From assembly GCA_014764515.1 (NCBI GenBank), contig JACXWD010000031.1:1-35990 (forward strand): 35,990 bases of DNA. The letters are read 5' to 3'. Below the pieces are notes generated by a model. That model did no database searches and was not told the origin of the DNA. It saw only the letters and a list, made by a program, of their open reading frames with translations. This document shows, one piece after another, positions 24,947-32,968 of the stretch (position 1 is its first letter; the number at the start of each line of letters is the position of its first letter). The position numbers and the translations under genes were made by a program. Source of the DNA: Candidatus Polarisedimenticola svalbardensis. GTDB taxonomy: Bacteria; Acidobacteriota; Polarisedimenticolia; Polarisedimenticolales; Polarisedimenticolaceae.

Positions 24947-26848
24947 TCACCGGGTGGTTTGCTCTATCCGACGGACCAGCGCAGCGTCCCGGACCGGGTC
25001 CAGGTCCAGCATTACCGATGCGTACTCGTTCTCCTTCAGATCGCCGGAGGCCGCCTTCGCATGGGCCAGCGCTTCCTCCCGCAACGACTTCGCACGGGGA
25101 ACTGCAGCGCTGCCGTCCCGGGCAAGGATCGCCATCGCCTTCAGCAGCAGAGGCGGGACCGAAGCTGGTTCCAGGGCCAGGACCCGGTCGGCAGCGTCGA
25201 CGGCGCCATGGGGATCGGAAACCGTAAGGAGGAAATCGCCGGCCTCCATCGGGATCATTGCCAGGTAAGGGGCCAGATTTTCAGCTGTACGGTAATGCAA
25301 AAGCGCCCTCTCCCGGGACGCCTGGTCCCGGAACAGCTCCCGGCAGCCCCTGGCCTCGATCCTGGCCAGCCTGCGGCGCAGTCCGGCGTCACCGGGGTGA
25401 AGCCGCACCGCCTCCTCGCCATGGACCCGGGCAACCTGGTACGCCGGGAGGGTCAAGGGTCCCCGGGGCATCCAGCTTTCCGCCAGCGCCATGCGGATGT
25501 ACGGCTGGATGCGGTTGTACCGAACCGCCTCCTGCAGTTCGGCTCGCGTCGGCGCCCTGTCCCGCCCATCGGTCAACCGGTAGGCCAGATACGGACCGAC
25601 ATCGGCGGCGATGAACGTTATCAACAGCACGGCACAGCCGAGGATACTGCTGGGCCGTACAGATCCCCTCCCGTCGCAACGTACACGTAACCGCTCCTCC
25701 CGGGGATCTGTACGGCCTAGCAGGCCTCCCAGGAGTGCCGCCGCCGTCAGGTACACCGCAGGGCTGTGGGACAGGTTCTGGAACGCGGAATGGGCCAGGA
25801 GCGCCAGGAGAGCGGCGACCGCTCCCGCGGAAGAGGGCGGCAGAGCGCCTGATTTCCTGCGGTTCCGGATCAGCCTTGCCGACCCCAGCAGAACCAGCAG
25901 CAGCAGCACGGCTCCCGGGACGCCGCATTCAGCCGGCAGCCGCAGCCAGTCGGAGTGGGAGTTGGAATACAGATGGTCGTAAGACAGAACCCCTTCGCCG
26001 TCGGGGAACTGGTAGCGGCGGGCGTTCCAGTCGAACTGGTTCGGACCGACTCCAAGCCAGGGATGGTCCGACGCCATGGCGATGGCGCCGTTCCAGATGC
26101 CGACGCGGTGCAGGGAGAAACGGTCCGGTCCACGGAATCTTTGCGCCATCGCCCCGGCCACTACCACGCCGGCCAGCGTCATTACCGCGACGGCGGCGAT
26201 CCGTTCCCGGCGTTGCATGCTGCGCCACGCAACCAACAACAGGTAGAGGGTGCCGGCGCCCAGGCCGACAAAGGCGCCTCTGGAACCGGACAGTACCAAC
26301 CCGCCAAACAGGATCATAAGGGCGGAGCCGTGAAGAAAGCATTCCCGCCTGGACGGACGCTGGTCCCGGCTGCCGGCCAGGATCAGGAGCGCCGCCGTCA
26401 GCCAGGCCGCGAGATCGTTCGGGTTGAAAAACGTGCCGGCGGACCGCCATTCGTCGTGGCCCAGGCGACGAAACAGAACGTAGCCAACCTGCAGCAGCGC
26501 CGCCACCGGTAGAACGTAGGCGAAACGCTTCAAAAACGGACCGCCGCCACGGAACGCCAGCCAGGCGACGCCGAGGAAGACGGCCAGTTCAAGGGCCGCG
26601 GTGAACGCTCCGTAGCTGTAGACCGCCGTTGAGGCCCCGGCGATGACCGTGGCAAGGAATGCGATCAAAGGCCATAGAACCGAACGATGGATTGTATCGA
26701 CAGGGGTGGGTGACCACAGTTCGAACCCGACCAGCCCGACTACGGCAAGGTGGACCAGCAGCATCGCCTCCGGAGCGACGCCCCCTCCCCCCAGCGTTCC
26801 CGCCGCCAGGAGTCCTGCCAGGATCCACGGCATGAACGACCTAGTCAC
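24947..26848 (-). CDS. Wzy_C-family (O-antigen ligase/polymerase or PglL-like) membrane protein with TPR-like tail, copy 2
   Basis: This 633-aa protein has about ten to twelve membrane helices. The large periplasmic loop of the Wzy_C family carries DHPWLGVGPNQF (261-272) and the His motif HSDWLRLPAECGVPG (298-312). FFNPNDLAAWL (about 140) is another family landmark. A C-terminal soluble part (about 430-630) has TPR-like helices. Family members either polymerise or ligate lipid-linked glycans or, as PglL/PilO, move glycans onto pilin. It overlaps its paralogue by 8 bp (GTG start at 26848, GGGGGG upstream; an ATG follows at codon 6). A 22-bp inverted repeat lies inside the gene. Confidence 0.8.
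   Translation of the reverse strand: MTRSFMPWILAGLLAAGTLGGGGVAPEAMLLVHLAVVGLVGFELWSPTPVDTIHRSVLWPLIAFLATVIAGASTAVYSYGAFTAALELAVFLGVAWLAFRGGGPFLKRFAYVLPVAALLQVGYVLFRRLGHDEWRSAGTFFNPNDLAAWLTAALLILAGSRDQRPSRRECFLHGSALMILFGGLVLSGSRGAFVGLGAGTLYLLLVAWRSMQRRERIAAVAVMTLAGVVVAGAMAQRFRGPDRFSLHRVGIWNGAIAMASDHPWLGVGPNQFDWNARRYQFPDGEGVLSYDHLYSNSHSDWLRLPAECGVPGAVLLLLVLLGSARLIRNRRKSGALPPSSAGAVAALLALLAHSAFQNLSHSPAVYLTAAALLGGLLGRTDPREERLRVRCDGRGSVRPSSILGCAVLLITFIAADVGPYLAYRLTDGRDRAPTRAELQEAVRYNRIQPYIRMALAESWMPRGPLTLPAYQVARVHGEEAVRLHPGDAGLRRRLARIEARGCRELFRDQASRERALLHYRTAENLAPYLAMIPMEAGDFLLTVSDPHGAVDAADRVLALEPASVPPLLLKAMAILARDGSAAVPRAKSLREEALAHAKAASGDLKENEYASVMLDLDPVRDAALVRRIEQTTR
25647..25723. repeat. 22-bp inverted repeat with 33-nt loop inside a Wzy_C gene
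   Basis: Plus-strand arm 25647-25668 (starting CTGCTGGGCCGTACAGATCC) is repeated in reverse complement at 25702-25723, with one difference in 22 positions (G versus A). The intervening loop is 25669-25701. The arms encode part of a hydrophilic linker (residues about 377-401) between two membrane segments, so the reading frame is preserved. No flanking direct repeat was identified. Confidence 0.85.
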
Positions 26849-28532
26849 CGGGCAAACCCCCCTGCACTACCTGGCCCAGACCGGCCGCCCGGCCCCGGTA
26901 GTCCAGGTCCACCGGGTACAGCCGGGCCGCTTCAAGGGCATCGGACCAGGCACCGGTCAGGTCACCGCTCTGTTGCCGCGCCAGGGACCGAAGCCCACGG
27001 GCCGAAGGGCGGAACGGCGCCAGTCGGATGACCGCATCCGCTTCGGCCACAGCTTCGGGAAAGCTGCCCCCTGCAAGGTGCAACCGGACCTTGAGGAGCC
27101 GGGAGTCCGGATCCCAGGGCGCCAATGCCACGGCCCGTTCTGCAAACTCAAGAGCCGGGACCGGTTCGGAACGGGCTTCGGCCGCCAGGGCGTCGAGACG
27201 GGCGTTGGAGGCCAGCCCGCCAAGGGCTGTCACGACTGCGGCGAGAACGACCACCGCCAGGGACGCCGTTTCCAGACCTTGGGGCCGATGCCCCTGCTTC
27301 TTGTCCTCCGTTCCGATCAGGGTTCCCAGGAGGAGCGCCGCCATCCACAACAAGGAAGGCATGTACGCCGTATAGTCGGCCAGGTTGTGGATGGCGAAAG
27401 CGGCCAGGCCGATTGCGGCTCCGCTGCGCCATGTCGGCGATGTCGATCGCCTGTGCCGCTCACCGGCCAGGGGCGCCATGAAAAGCACAAAGAACAGGAC
27501 CGTCAACATGGAGCCGGCGGGGATCCCGAATTCCGCCGCAAGTTCCATGGGAAGGTTATGGACATGCATCGATTCGTTGTCGCCTGCCATGCGATATCCC
27601 GGGTAGCGCTCGCCGTACCCGCCGGGGCCGACGCCGATCCATGGATGATCCGCCGCCATCTCCCCGGCTATCCGGATATTGCCGGCCCGGAGACGGAGAG
27701 GATTGTTGCCGTGGTCAGGATTGAGAATCTCCGCTCCCCGCAGCAGCGCCAGCAGGACTCCTCCTGTCACGACTACCAGGACAGCCACCAGCAACAGTCT
27801 TCTGGCGCCTGTGGACCCCAGCCCGATCAGGCCGGCCAGCGCCAGCGCCACCGCCAGGGAGATCAGTGCCGTGGCCGACGCGGCGGAAACAAGTCCACCG
27901 ACCTGCAGCAATGCAGCCAGGGAAAACAAGGCTCGATTCCTGCCCCCGGCCTGCCGGGCCAGGACCAGCGTAACCGGCAGCGCCAGCGCCATGAACCCAC
28001 CCAGTGCGGCGGGGGTGCTGAACGTCCCAAAGGCCCGCCCGTCCAGGACCCGGTCCAGGATCTGCTGGTGGTAGGCGATGTCGGTCCGTTGCGCCAACTC
28101 GGCGGCCAGCCGCGGGAGGGTCCAGAACCGTTGCACCAGACCATGGAGTCCGGCCAGAGCTCCGGCCAGGGCCAGGGTCCCGGCGATCCAGCCCTCGGTT
28201 CGGTTCCCTGTGACCAGCCTCGCCGCCCCAAAACCTGCCGCCAGTGCCAGAACCCAGACCGCCAGTGGACCGATCGCCTTGCCGGGTGCGGCGGAGACCA
28301 GGATGATCGGCCAGGAGAGGGCGGCCAGCAAAAGGAGGGCCTTGCTCAGCACGGGAGCCGGACGGGTGGCGGACGCCTGGAGGGCCAGGAGTGCGATCAG
28401 AGCGGCGCAACCTGCAGCAGACTCACCCCGTGTCTCGGGTGGAGCCAGGGCCAGCGCCAGGATCAGGCTGCACGGCAGGAGGATCGGGAGCGTGGACGAA
28501 GCGGAACGGGGTTCGGCCACTCCCGGCATCAC
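26841..28532 (-). CDS. Wzy_C-family (O-antigen ligase/polymerase or PglL-like) membrane protein with TPR-like tail, copy 1
   Basis: This 563-aa protein is a paralogue of the next gene. It has multiple membrane helices, FSTPAALGGFMALALP, the Wzy_C core DHPWIGVGPGGYGE (295-308) and the His motif VHNLPMELAAEFGIPAG (324-340). A C-terminal region (about 450-563) has TPR-like helices (AVALAPWDPDSRLLKVRLHL, AEADAVIRLAPFRPSARGL). GTG (28532) or the adjacent ATG (28529) starts it, both overlapping the pilin stop. The neighbourhood (pilin directly upstream, WecA-like downstream) fits a pilin O-oligosaccharyltransferase or a glycan polymerase; which one cannot be told from sequence. Confidence 0.8.
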   Translation of the reverse strand: MMPGVAEPRSASSTLPILLPCSLILALALAPPETRGESAAGCAALIALLALQASATRPAPVLSKALLLLAALSWPIILVSAAPGKAIGPLAVWVLALAAGFGAARLVTGNRTEGWIAGTLALAGALAGLHGLVQRFWTLPRLAAELAQRTDIAYHQQILDRVLDGRAFGTFSTPAALGGFMALALPVTLVLARQAGGRNRALFSLAALLQVGGLVSAASATALISLAVALALAGLIGLGSTGARRLLLVAVLVVVTGGVLLALLRGAEILNPDHGNNPLRLRAGNIRIAGEMAADHPWIGVGPGGYGERYPGYRMAGDNESMHVHNLPMELAAEFGIPAGSMLTVLFFVLFMAPLAGERHRRSTSPTWRSGAAIGLAAFAIHNLADYTAYMPSLLWMAALLLGTLIGTEDKKQGHRPQGLETASLAVVVLAAVVTALGGLASNARLDALAAEARSEPVPALEFAERAVALAPWDPDSRLLKVRLHLAGGSFPEAVAEADAVIRLAPFRPSARGLRSLARQQSGDLTGAWSDALEAARLYPVDLDYRGRAAGLGQVVQGGLPGD

Positions 28533-28975
28533 TCCGGAGAAGCGATGAACATCCCGTCACTCAACAGGATATCCAGGTTGTAGTCGCCCCGGGTCCCGAG
28601 GTTGATGTCGGCGCCGTCAACCCCGTCCTTGCCATACGATTCCAGAGAATAGGCGCTGGCCGACGCGGTGTATATCATCGGGTTGGACCAGTGGTCGGCC
28701 TGGGGAACCACATTGATCTGGTAGGGAACGAGCAGCGGCGCGATGGCAGTCAGGTCGCCCTGGGGAACCCTGCCCACGTCAACCTGGTACGCCTCGATCG
28801 CCTTGGAGACCGTTCTCATATCCGCCATGGTGGCCCTCTGTTTGGCCCGGTCCAGGGCGGAGAACAGAGCGACGATGGCAAGGGCGGCCAAAATGCCCAG
28901 AATGACGAGAGTGACCAGCAGTTCGATCAGCGTGAAGCCTCTCTGTTTTAGTTCCCACCGTGCCTCGCGGCGCAT
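28529..28975 (-). CDS. Type IV pilin-like protein 2 (GspG-like)
   Basis: The 148-aa prepilin has leader MRREARWELKQRG before FTLIELLVTLVILGILAALA, with Glu5. The stretch RAKQRATMADMRTVSKAIEAY is shared with pilin 1 (RGKQKRTMADMRSIGTAVESY), so the two are tandem paralogues. The GspG-type DHWSNPMIYTASASAYSLESYGKDG follows. No Cys pair is present. ATG at 28975 has GGGGAG 7 nt upstream. It is separated from pilin 1 by an intrinsic terminator, so it is probably expressed less. Its stop overlaps the first Wzy_C gene. Confidence 0.9.
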   Translation of the reverse strand: MRREARWELKQRGFTLIELLVTLVILGILAALAIVALFSALDRAKQRATMADMRTVSKAIEAYQVDVGRVPQGDLTAIAPLLVPYQINVVPQADHWSNPMIYTASASAYSLESYGKDGVDGADINLGTRGDYNLDILLSDGMFIASPE

Positions 28976-29066
28976 CTGTATTCTCCCCGGGAGCCCGTCT
29001 CCCGTGCCACATCCGAAGTGAATCATGTCCCATCGGGATAATCAACACCCGGAAGATCATCAGCAT

Positions 29067-29100
29067 AAAAAAACGGCGGGAGCATTGGCTGCCCCCGCCG
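29067..29100 (-). terminator. Intrinsic terminator after the main pilin gene
   Basis: On the minus strand CGGCGGG (29094-29100) pairs with CCCGCCG (29074-29080) around a 13-nt loop. A run of seven T follows (A-run 29067-29073 on the plus strand). It ends pilin 1 transcripts 33-67 bp after its stop codon and limits read-through into pilin 2 and the glycan genes. Confidence 0.9.
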
Positions 29101-29133
29101 CATCATCAGCATGTTCCAACCGCAAGCTCGAGC

Positions 29134-29580
29134 TTACTGCTGGGCGCCTTCCGGCCACTGCACGAACTGCCCGTTGACAAACCAAATGTCATCGGAGAAG
29201 TTGCCTGTCGCGCCACCTACGTAACCGTCGTTGGCCGCGCCCTTGGCGTAGGCCTGCAAGCTGTACTCGGCTCCGGTTGTAGAGTCATAGTCCATCGTGC
29301 CCTGCCAGCCGTCAACGAGCGGGAGGACTTTGATGTACAGCGGCGTCAGGGAGGTGGACACGGCAGCCAGGGTGCCGCCTACGGGGTAGATGTTGGAGTC
29401 GATGGCGTACGATTCAACGGCGGTGCCGATGGAACGCATGTCTGCCATGGTCCTCTTCTGCTTGCCCCGGTCAATCGCGTTCAGCAGGTTCGGGATCGCG
29501 ATGGCGGCGATGATACCGATAATCGCGACCACGATCAGAAGCTCGATAAGTGTAAAACCTTTAGAATTTCTAATTTTCAT
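29134..29580 (-). CDS. Type IV pilin, probable major subunit (GspG-like)
   Basis: The 148-aa prepilin has a short leader (MKIRNSKG) before FTLIELLIVVAIIGIIAAIA, with Glu5 and the Pro22 kink (IPNLL). The globular part keeps the GspG-like features ESYAIDSNIYP and EYSLQAYAKGA, with no terminal Cys pair. ATG at 29580 has AAAGGAGG 7 nt upstream, an unusually strong site befitting an abundant protein. A sigma-54 promoter and PilR-type operators lie upstream and a strong terminator lies downstream, so it is monocistronic. It occupies the pilA position after pilR, so it is the likely main pilus subunit. Confidence 0.9.
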   Translation of the reverse strand: MKIRNSKGFTLIELLIVVAIIGIIAAIAIPNLLNAIDRGKQKRTMADMRSIGTAVESYAIDSNIYPVGGTLAAVSTSLTPLYIKVLPLVDGWQGTMDYDSTTGAEYSLQAYAKGAANDGYVGGATGNFSDDIWFVNGQFVQWPEGAQQ

Positions 29581-29615
29581 GTTCCGGCCTCCTTTCAAGG
29601 TCCGCCCCTTCCTAG

Positions 29616-29631
29616 AGCAACCCTGATGCCA
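29616..29631 (-). promoter_or_regulatory. Sigma-54 promoter of the main pilin gene
   Basis: Minus-strand TGGCAT-N5-TTGCT differs from the TGGCAC-N5-TTGCW consensus by one base, with GG and GC at the exact spacing. Transcription should start near 29605, about 25 nt before the pilin ATG. A second TTGGCATC copy lies 21 bp further upstream but lacks a -12 element. Confidence 0.85.
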
Positions 29632-29749
29632 ACTATTCAATATTCGATGCCAATCATCTCTAACCAATTAAAAACAAAGAGTTTGTTTTAGTTTTACGTT
29701 TTGGAGTCACAGTTTTCATCTGTAGGAATAAGCAGATTATCCTTCAAAA

Positions 29750-29788
29750 TTGACAACTCTTTGTCAGCCACTGACACGATTTGTCAAT
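29750..29788. promoter_or_regulatory. Two inverted TGACA/TGTCA operators, likely PilR enhancer sites
   Basis: Plus-strand TGACA-N6-TGTCA (29751-29766) and TGACA-N5-TGTCA (29772-29786) form two adjacent palindromes with their starts 21 bp apart, two helical turns. They lie about 120-155 bp upstream of the sigma-54 site, a normal enhancer distance. Pseudomonas PilR is known to bind elements containing (C/G)TGTC. The sites lie immediately beyond the pilR stop codon. Confidence 0.7.
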
Positions 29789-29792
29789 CTGT

Positions 29793-29821
29793 GGACCGTT
29801 CATTCTACCTCGCAACGGTCC
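29793..29821 (-). other. 8-bp hairpin enclosing the pilR stop codon
   Basis: On the minus strand GGACCGTT (29814-29821) pairs perfectly with AACGGTCC (29793-29800). The pilR TAG lies in the 13-nt loop. No T-run follows, so it is not a standard intrinsic terminator; it may mark the 3' end of pilR mRNA or be structural. Confidence 0.45.
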
Positions 29822-31259
29822 CTGAATCACCGTCGGAGGAGAACGTAGGCGCCGAACCGCCGTCACGGCCCGTCAAATCGTACTTTTTCGCAAAGTACCT
29901 GAAGGAACGGAATGTCATGCCCAGCATCTCCGCCGCCTTGGTCTGCACTCCGCCGACCCGCTCCATCGCCTCCACCATGTACTTACGCCGGAGTTCTTCA
30001 AGGTGTCTATCCAGATCGACGCCTCCGTCCGGCAATCGTACGGAATCGTCACCACCCCGGCTCACGCCTGAGCGGACTTCCGGGGGCAGGCTGTCCGGGA
30101 TAATGGCGGGGCCGGCTTCCAGCGCCACGGCGCGCTCAATGACATTTTCCAGCTGCCGTACGTTCCCGGGCCAGCTGTACGCTTCCAGGAACTCCATCGC
30201 TTCCTTGCTGATCGCCTCCACCGGCTTTTCGATGAGAACGCGGTACTTTTCCAGGAACTGTTCCGCCAGGGCCGGAATGTCCTCCGGTTTTTCACGGAGG
30301 GCCGGCATCTTGATCGGGATAACGTTTATGCGATAGAACAGATCTTCCCGGAAGGTCTTGTCCTGAACCATCTGCTCCAGATCCTGGTTGGTGGCGGTGA
30401 TGACCCGGACATCTACTGCCGTCTCCTCCGTGCCGCCTACTTTGCGGATTTTCCGCTCCTGCAGCACCCGGAGAAGTTTGATCTGCATAGCCGGCGAGGT
30501 TTCTCCGATCTCGTCCAGGAAGATGGTCCCGGCATCGGCGACCTCGAAGAGGCCTTTCTTGGTGCCGGCGGCGCCGGTGAACGAACCTTTCATGTGTCCG
30601 AACAGTTCGCTTTCCAGCAGTTCATCCGGCAGCGCGCCGCAGTTGATGCTGACGAACGGCGCCCCGGCGCGACTGGAGTTGTGATGGATCGCCCGGGCGA
30701 TCAGTTCCTTGCCCGTACCCGACTCGCCTGAAATCATGATGGTGCTGTTGGTATTGGCCACCCGCTTGATGAGCTGGAAGATATCCCGCATCTTGATGCT
30801 GCGCCCGACCAGATCACCAAACTTGAATTTCCCCTTGATTTCTTCCCGGAGGTCCTTGTTCTGTACCTTCAGGTTGGCGTTCTCGTGGACCAGGGCCTTT
30901 CGATCCAGGGTCCGCTTCACAACCATCTTCATCTCTTCAAGGTCGAACGGCTTTTCAACGTACCAGGCGGCTCCGTTGTTCAACGCCTCTATGGCGGTGT
31001 CCTTGGTGCCGTATGCAGTCATCATGAGCACCTCGGTATCCGGCGACTTCTTTTTGGCGTAATTGAGAAGCTCCAGGCCGGTCATCCCGGGCATGGAGAT
31101 ATCGCTGATCAGGATGTCGAACCGTTCCCCCTTCGCCAGAATGTCCCGGGCCAATATTGCCGATTCCGCCGCCTGGACTTCGTAATTTTCCTTGCGAAGC
31201 ATCATGGCGAGGAGATCCCTCATGCTCTTTTCGTCTTCCACCACCAGAATCCTGCTCAC
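29805..31259 (-). CDS. pilR: PilR, sigma-54-dependent response regulator of pilin transcription
   Basis: The 484-aa NtrC-family activator has a receiver with phospho-acceptor Asp53 (ISDISMPG). The AAA+ domain has Walker A GESGTGKE, the sigma-54 loop GSFTGA (a form common in PilR) and Walker B GTIFLDEI, with the sensor segment ATNQDL. The C-terminal Fis-type helix-turn-helix is KAAEMLGMTFRSFRYFAKKY. GTG start in a GTGA overlap with pilS. It is followed downstream by its likely target, the main pilin promoter. Confidence 0.95.
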   Translation of the reverse strand: MSRILVVEDEKSMRDLLAMMLRKENYEVQAAESAILARDILAKGERFDILISDISMPGMTGLELLNYAKKKSPDTEVLMMTAYGTKDTAIEALNNGAAWYVEKPFDLEEMKMVVKRTLDRKALVHENANLKVQNKDLREEIKGKFKFGDLVGRSIKMRDIFQLIKRVANTNSTIMISGESGTGKELIARAIHHNSSRAGAPFVSINCGALPDELLESELFGHMKGSFTGAAGTKKGLFEVADAGTIFLDEIGETSPAMQIKLLRVLQERKIRKVGGTEETAVDVRVITATNQDLEQMVQDKTFREDLFYRINVIPIKMPALREKPEDIPALAEQFLEKYRVLIEKPVEAISKEAMEFLEAYSWPGNVRQLENVIERAVALEAGPAIIPDSLPPEVRSGVSRGGDDSVRLPDGGVDLDRHLEELRRKYMVEAMERVGGVQTKAAEMLGMTFRSFRYFAKKYDLTGRDGGSAPTFSSDGDSGTVAR

Positions 31260-32950
31260 AGTCTTGCCCCCCCGGCGGCGTAGGTCCGTTCCATGGCAGA
31301 AGAGCCCTTAACAGGTTCACAGGTCCCGGGGATGTCGATAACCACGCTGGTTCCCCCACCCGGGCTGCTTTCCACTCCGATTCTGCCTCGATGTTCTTCA
31401 ATCAGCCGGTACACGATCGCTGCCCCCAGTCCGTTGCCCTGGCGAAAAGAGCTTTGGAAAGGCTGGAAGTACTGCTCCATCTCCTGATCGCTCATACCTC
31501 TGCCTTCATCGGTGAAGCGGATACGGATGAGGCCCTCACCTTCCGGCACCTCGAGATGGATGGAGAGCGTTCCGCCTTCGGGCATCGCCTTCAGGGCGTT
31601 GGTGGCAAGATTCCAGAAAACCTGCTTGAGGCGGTTGACATCCACCTCGGCTTCTATCCGGGCTTCCTGGAATACGGTTTGAATGCGGTGGTCGCTCCCG
31701 AACTCCGCGCTCTTGGTCAACAGCTTGATGTTGTCCTGAAACAGACGCACAAGGTCGGAGCGCTCCGGGGTGAATCGTCCCGGACGGGCGAAGGTCAGGA
31801 AGTCCCGGATGACCTGGTCCAGTCGGAGAGACTCCCTCATGATGATGTCCATCAACTCGGTGGTCTCGGCATCAGGCGCGGTGTTGGACCGCAGGTACTG
31901 CACCGAACCGCTGATCGCCGCCAGAGGGTTCCTCAATTCATGGGCCATGCCGGCCGCCATCTCACCCAGGGCGGCCATCCTCTCCTTGAGACGGACCTCC
32001 TGTTCCAGGGCCTGGATGTCCGTCAGATCCTGGAAAATAAAAATGAAACCCAGGGGGTTCCCCATCCGATCGTAAAGATTGGACGCTGCGATACCGAGGA
32101 AGATCTTGTCACCGGATGTGGTTGGAAACCACTCTTCGAAGCGGAACCGGCGGTTCGCCAGCAGTTGCTTGCGAAGCTCGTGCAGGAAGCCTGGCTGAAG
32201 GGAGAACAACTTCTCCACGGGCCAACCCAGCACATTCCTGGAATTGTGCCCGGTGATCGCCGCCCCGCCCCGGTTCATGAAATTGACCTGACCCGACATG
32301 TCGGTGGTAACCAGTCCGGAATTGATCGATTCGATGATATTTTCGTTGAGGGCCTGTAACCGGGCAACCGCCCCGCGACGTTCGGCCAGTTCATCACCCT
32401 GGGTGCGCAGGCGCTCGGAAAGGTAGGACGCAAGCACCGCCACGGCCAGGAACGCCACGAGATGAACCACCAGGAAATAGACCGTTGCACGCGGCTCGGT
32501 CTCGGGCACCATGTCCATCAGCCGCCCCAGGGGCGCCCAGCGGCTGCCTGCCGTGCCCATGACGGCGTACAGCATCCAGCAGCCTGCGGCGGTTATCAGC
32601 CCTCCCTTGCGGTAATGCAGCATGGCGGCAACGGTGATCGGGAGGAGATAGAGGAAGGACATCGGGCTGTCCATCCCGCCGGTGATGCCGACGAAGCCGC
32701 TAACGACCAGAGCGTCACCGGCGATCTGCAGATAGGCGAAAGACCTCCTCCCGGAAATCCAGCGCTCCAGAAATGCATACAACAGGACCATGCCGTACGC
32801 GACGGCTGCCAGTAGGAACAGCGGCTGCAGGGTACGGACCGGAGTGAACAGCAGCTCGATGGTGAAAGCCGATACCAGCAGGGTGGAAATAGTCACCACC
32901 CTGAGGATCATCAGCCATCGAAGCTGCCGTCCTGTCTCCGTTCCTTTCAT
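31256..32950 (-). CDS. pilS: PilS, membrane sensor histidine kinase
   Basis: The 564-aa kinase has about six N-terminal membrane helices (residues about 12-178), as in Pseudomonas PilS, with little extracytoplasmic domain. A PAS domain (about 203-312) and HisKA with His337 in MAHELRNPL follow. The HATPase domain has FWNLATNALKAMPEG, DEGRGM and GNGLGAAIVYRLIEEH; the last G box reads GLGAA rather than GLGLA. It phosphorylates PilR. It is translationally coupled to pilR and lies 18 bp after pilC. Confidence 0.94.
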   Translation of the reverse strand: MKGTETGRQLRWLMILRVVTISTLLVSAFTIELLFTPVRTLQPLFLLAAVAYGMVLLYAFLERWISGRRSFAYLQIAGDALVVSGFVGITGGMDSPMSFLYLLPITVAAMLHYRKGGLITAAGCWMLYAVMGTAGSRWAPLGRLMDMVPETEPRATVYFLVVHLVAFLAVAVLASYLSERLRTQGDELAERRGAVARLQALNENIIESINSGLVTTDMSGQVNFMNRGGAAITGHNSRNVLGWPVEKLFSLQPGFLHELRKQLLANRRFRFEEWFPTTSGDKIFLGIAASNLYDRMGNPLGFIFIFQDLTDIQALEQEVRLKERMAALGEMAAGMAHELRNPLAAISGSVQYLRSNTAPDAETTELMDIIMRESLRLDQVIRDFLTFARPGRFTPERSDLVRLFQDNIKLLTKSAEFGSDHRIQTVFQEARIEAEVDVNRLKQVFWNLATNALKAMPEGGTLSIHLEVPEGEGLIRIRFTDEGRGMSDQEMEQYFQPFQSSFRQGNGLGAAIVYRLIEEHRGRIGVESSPGGGTSVVIDIPGTCEPVKGSSAMERTYAAGGARL

Positions 32951-32968
32951 GCCCCCGGAACCTGCCGC

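Noticed and set aside
26643-28583. 646-codon plus-strand open frame opposite the two Wzy_C genes
   Set aside because: Composition is Gln/Arg/Gly-rich without domains. The minus strand holds coherent membrane proteins with motifs, so this is a high-G+C shadow.
28993-29009. TGGCAC upstream of pilin 2 as a third sigma-54 promoter
   Set aside because: The -24 half (29004-29009) is perfect, but the -12 position reads GG rather than GC; the next GC is 2 bp out of register.
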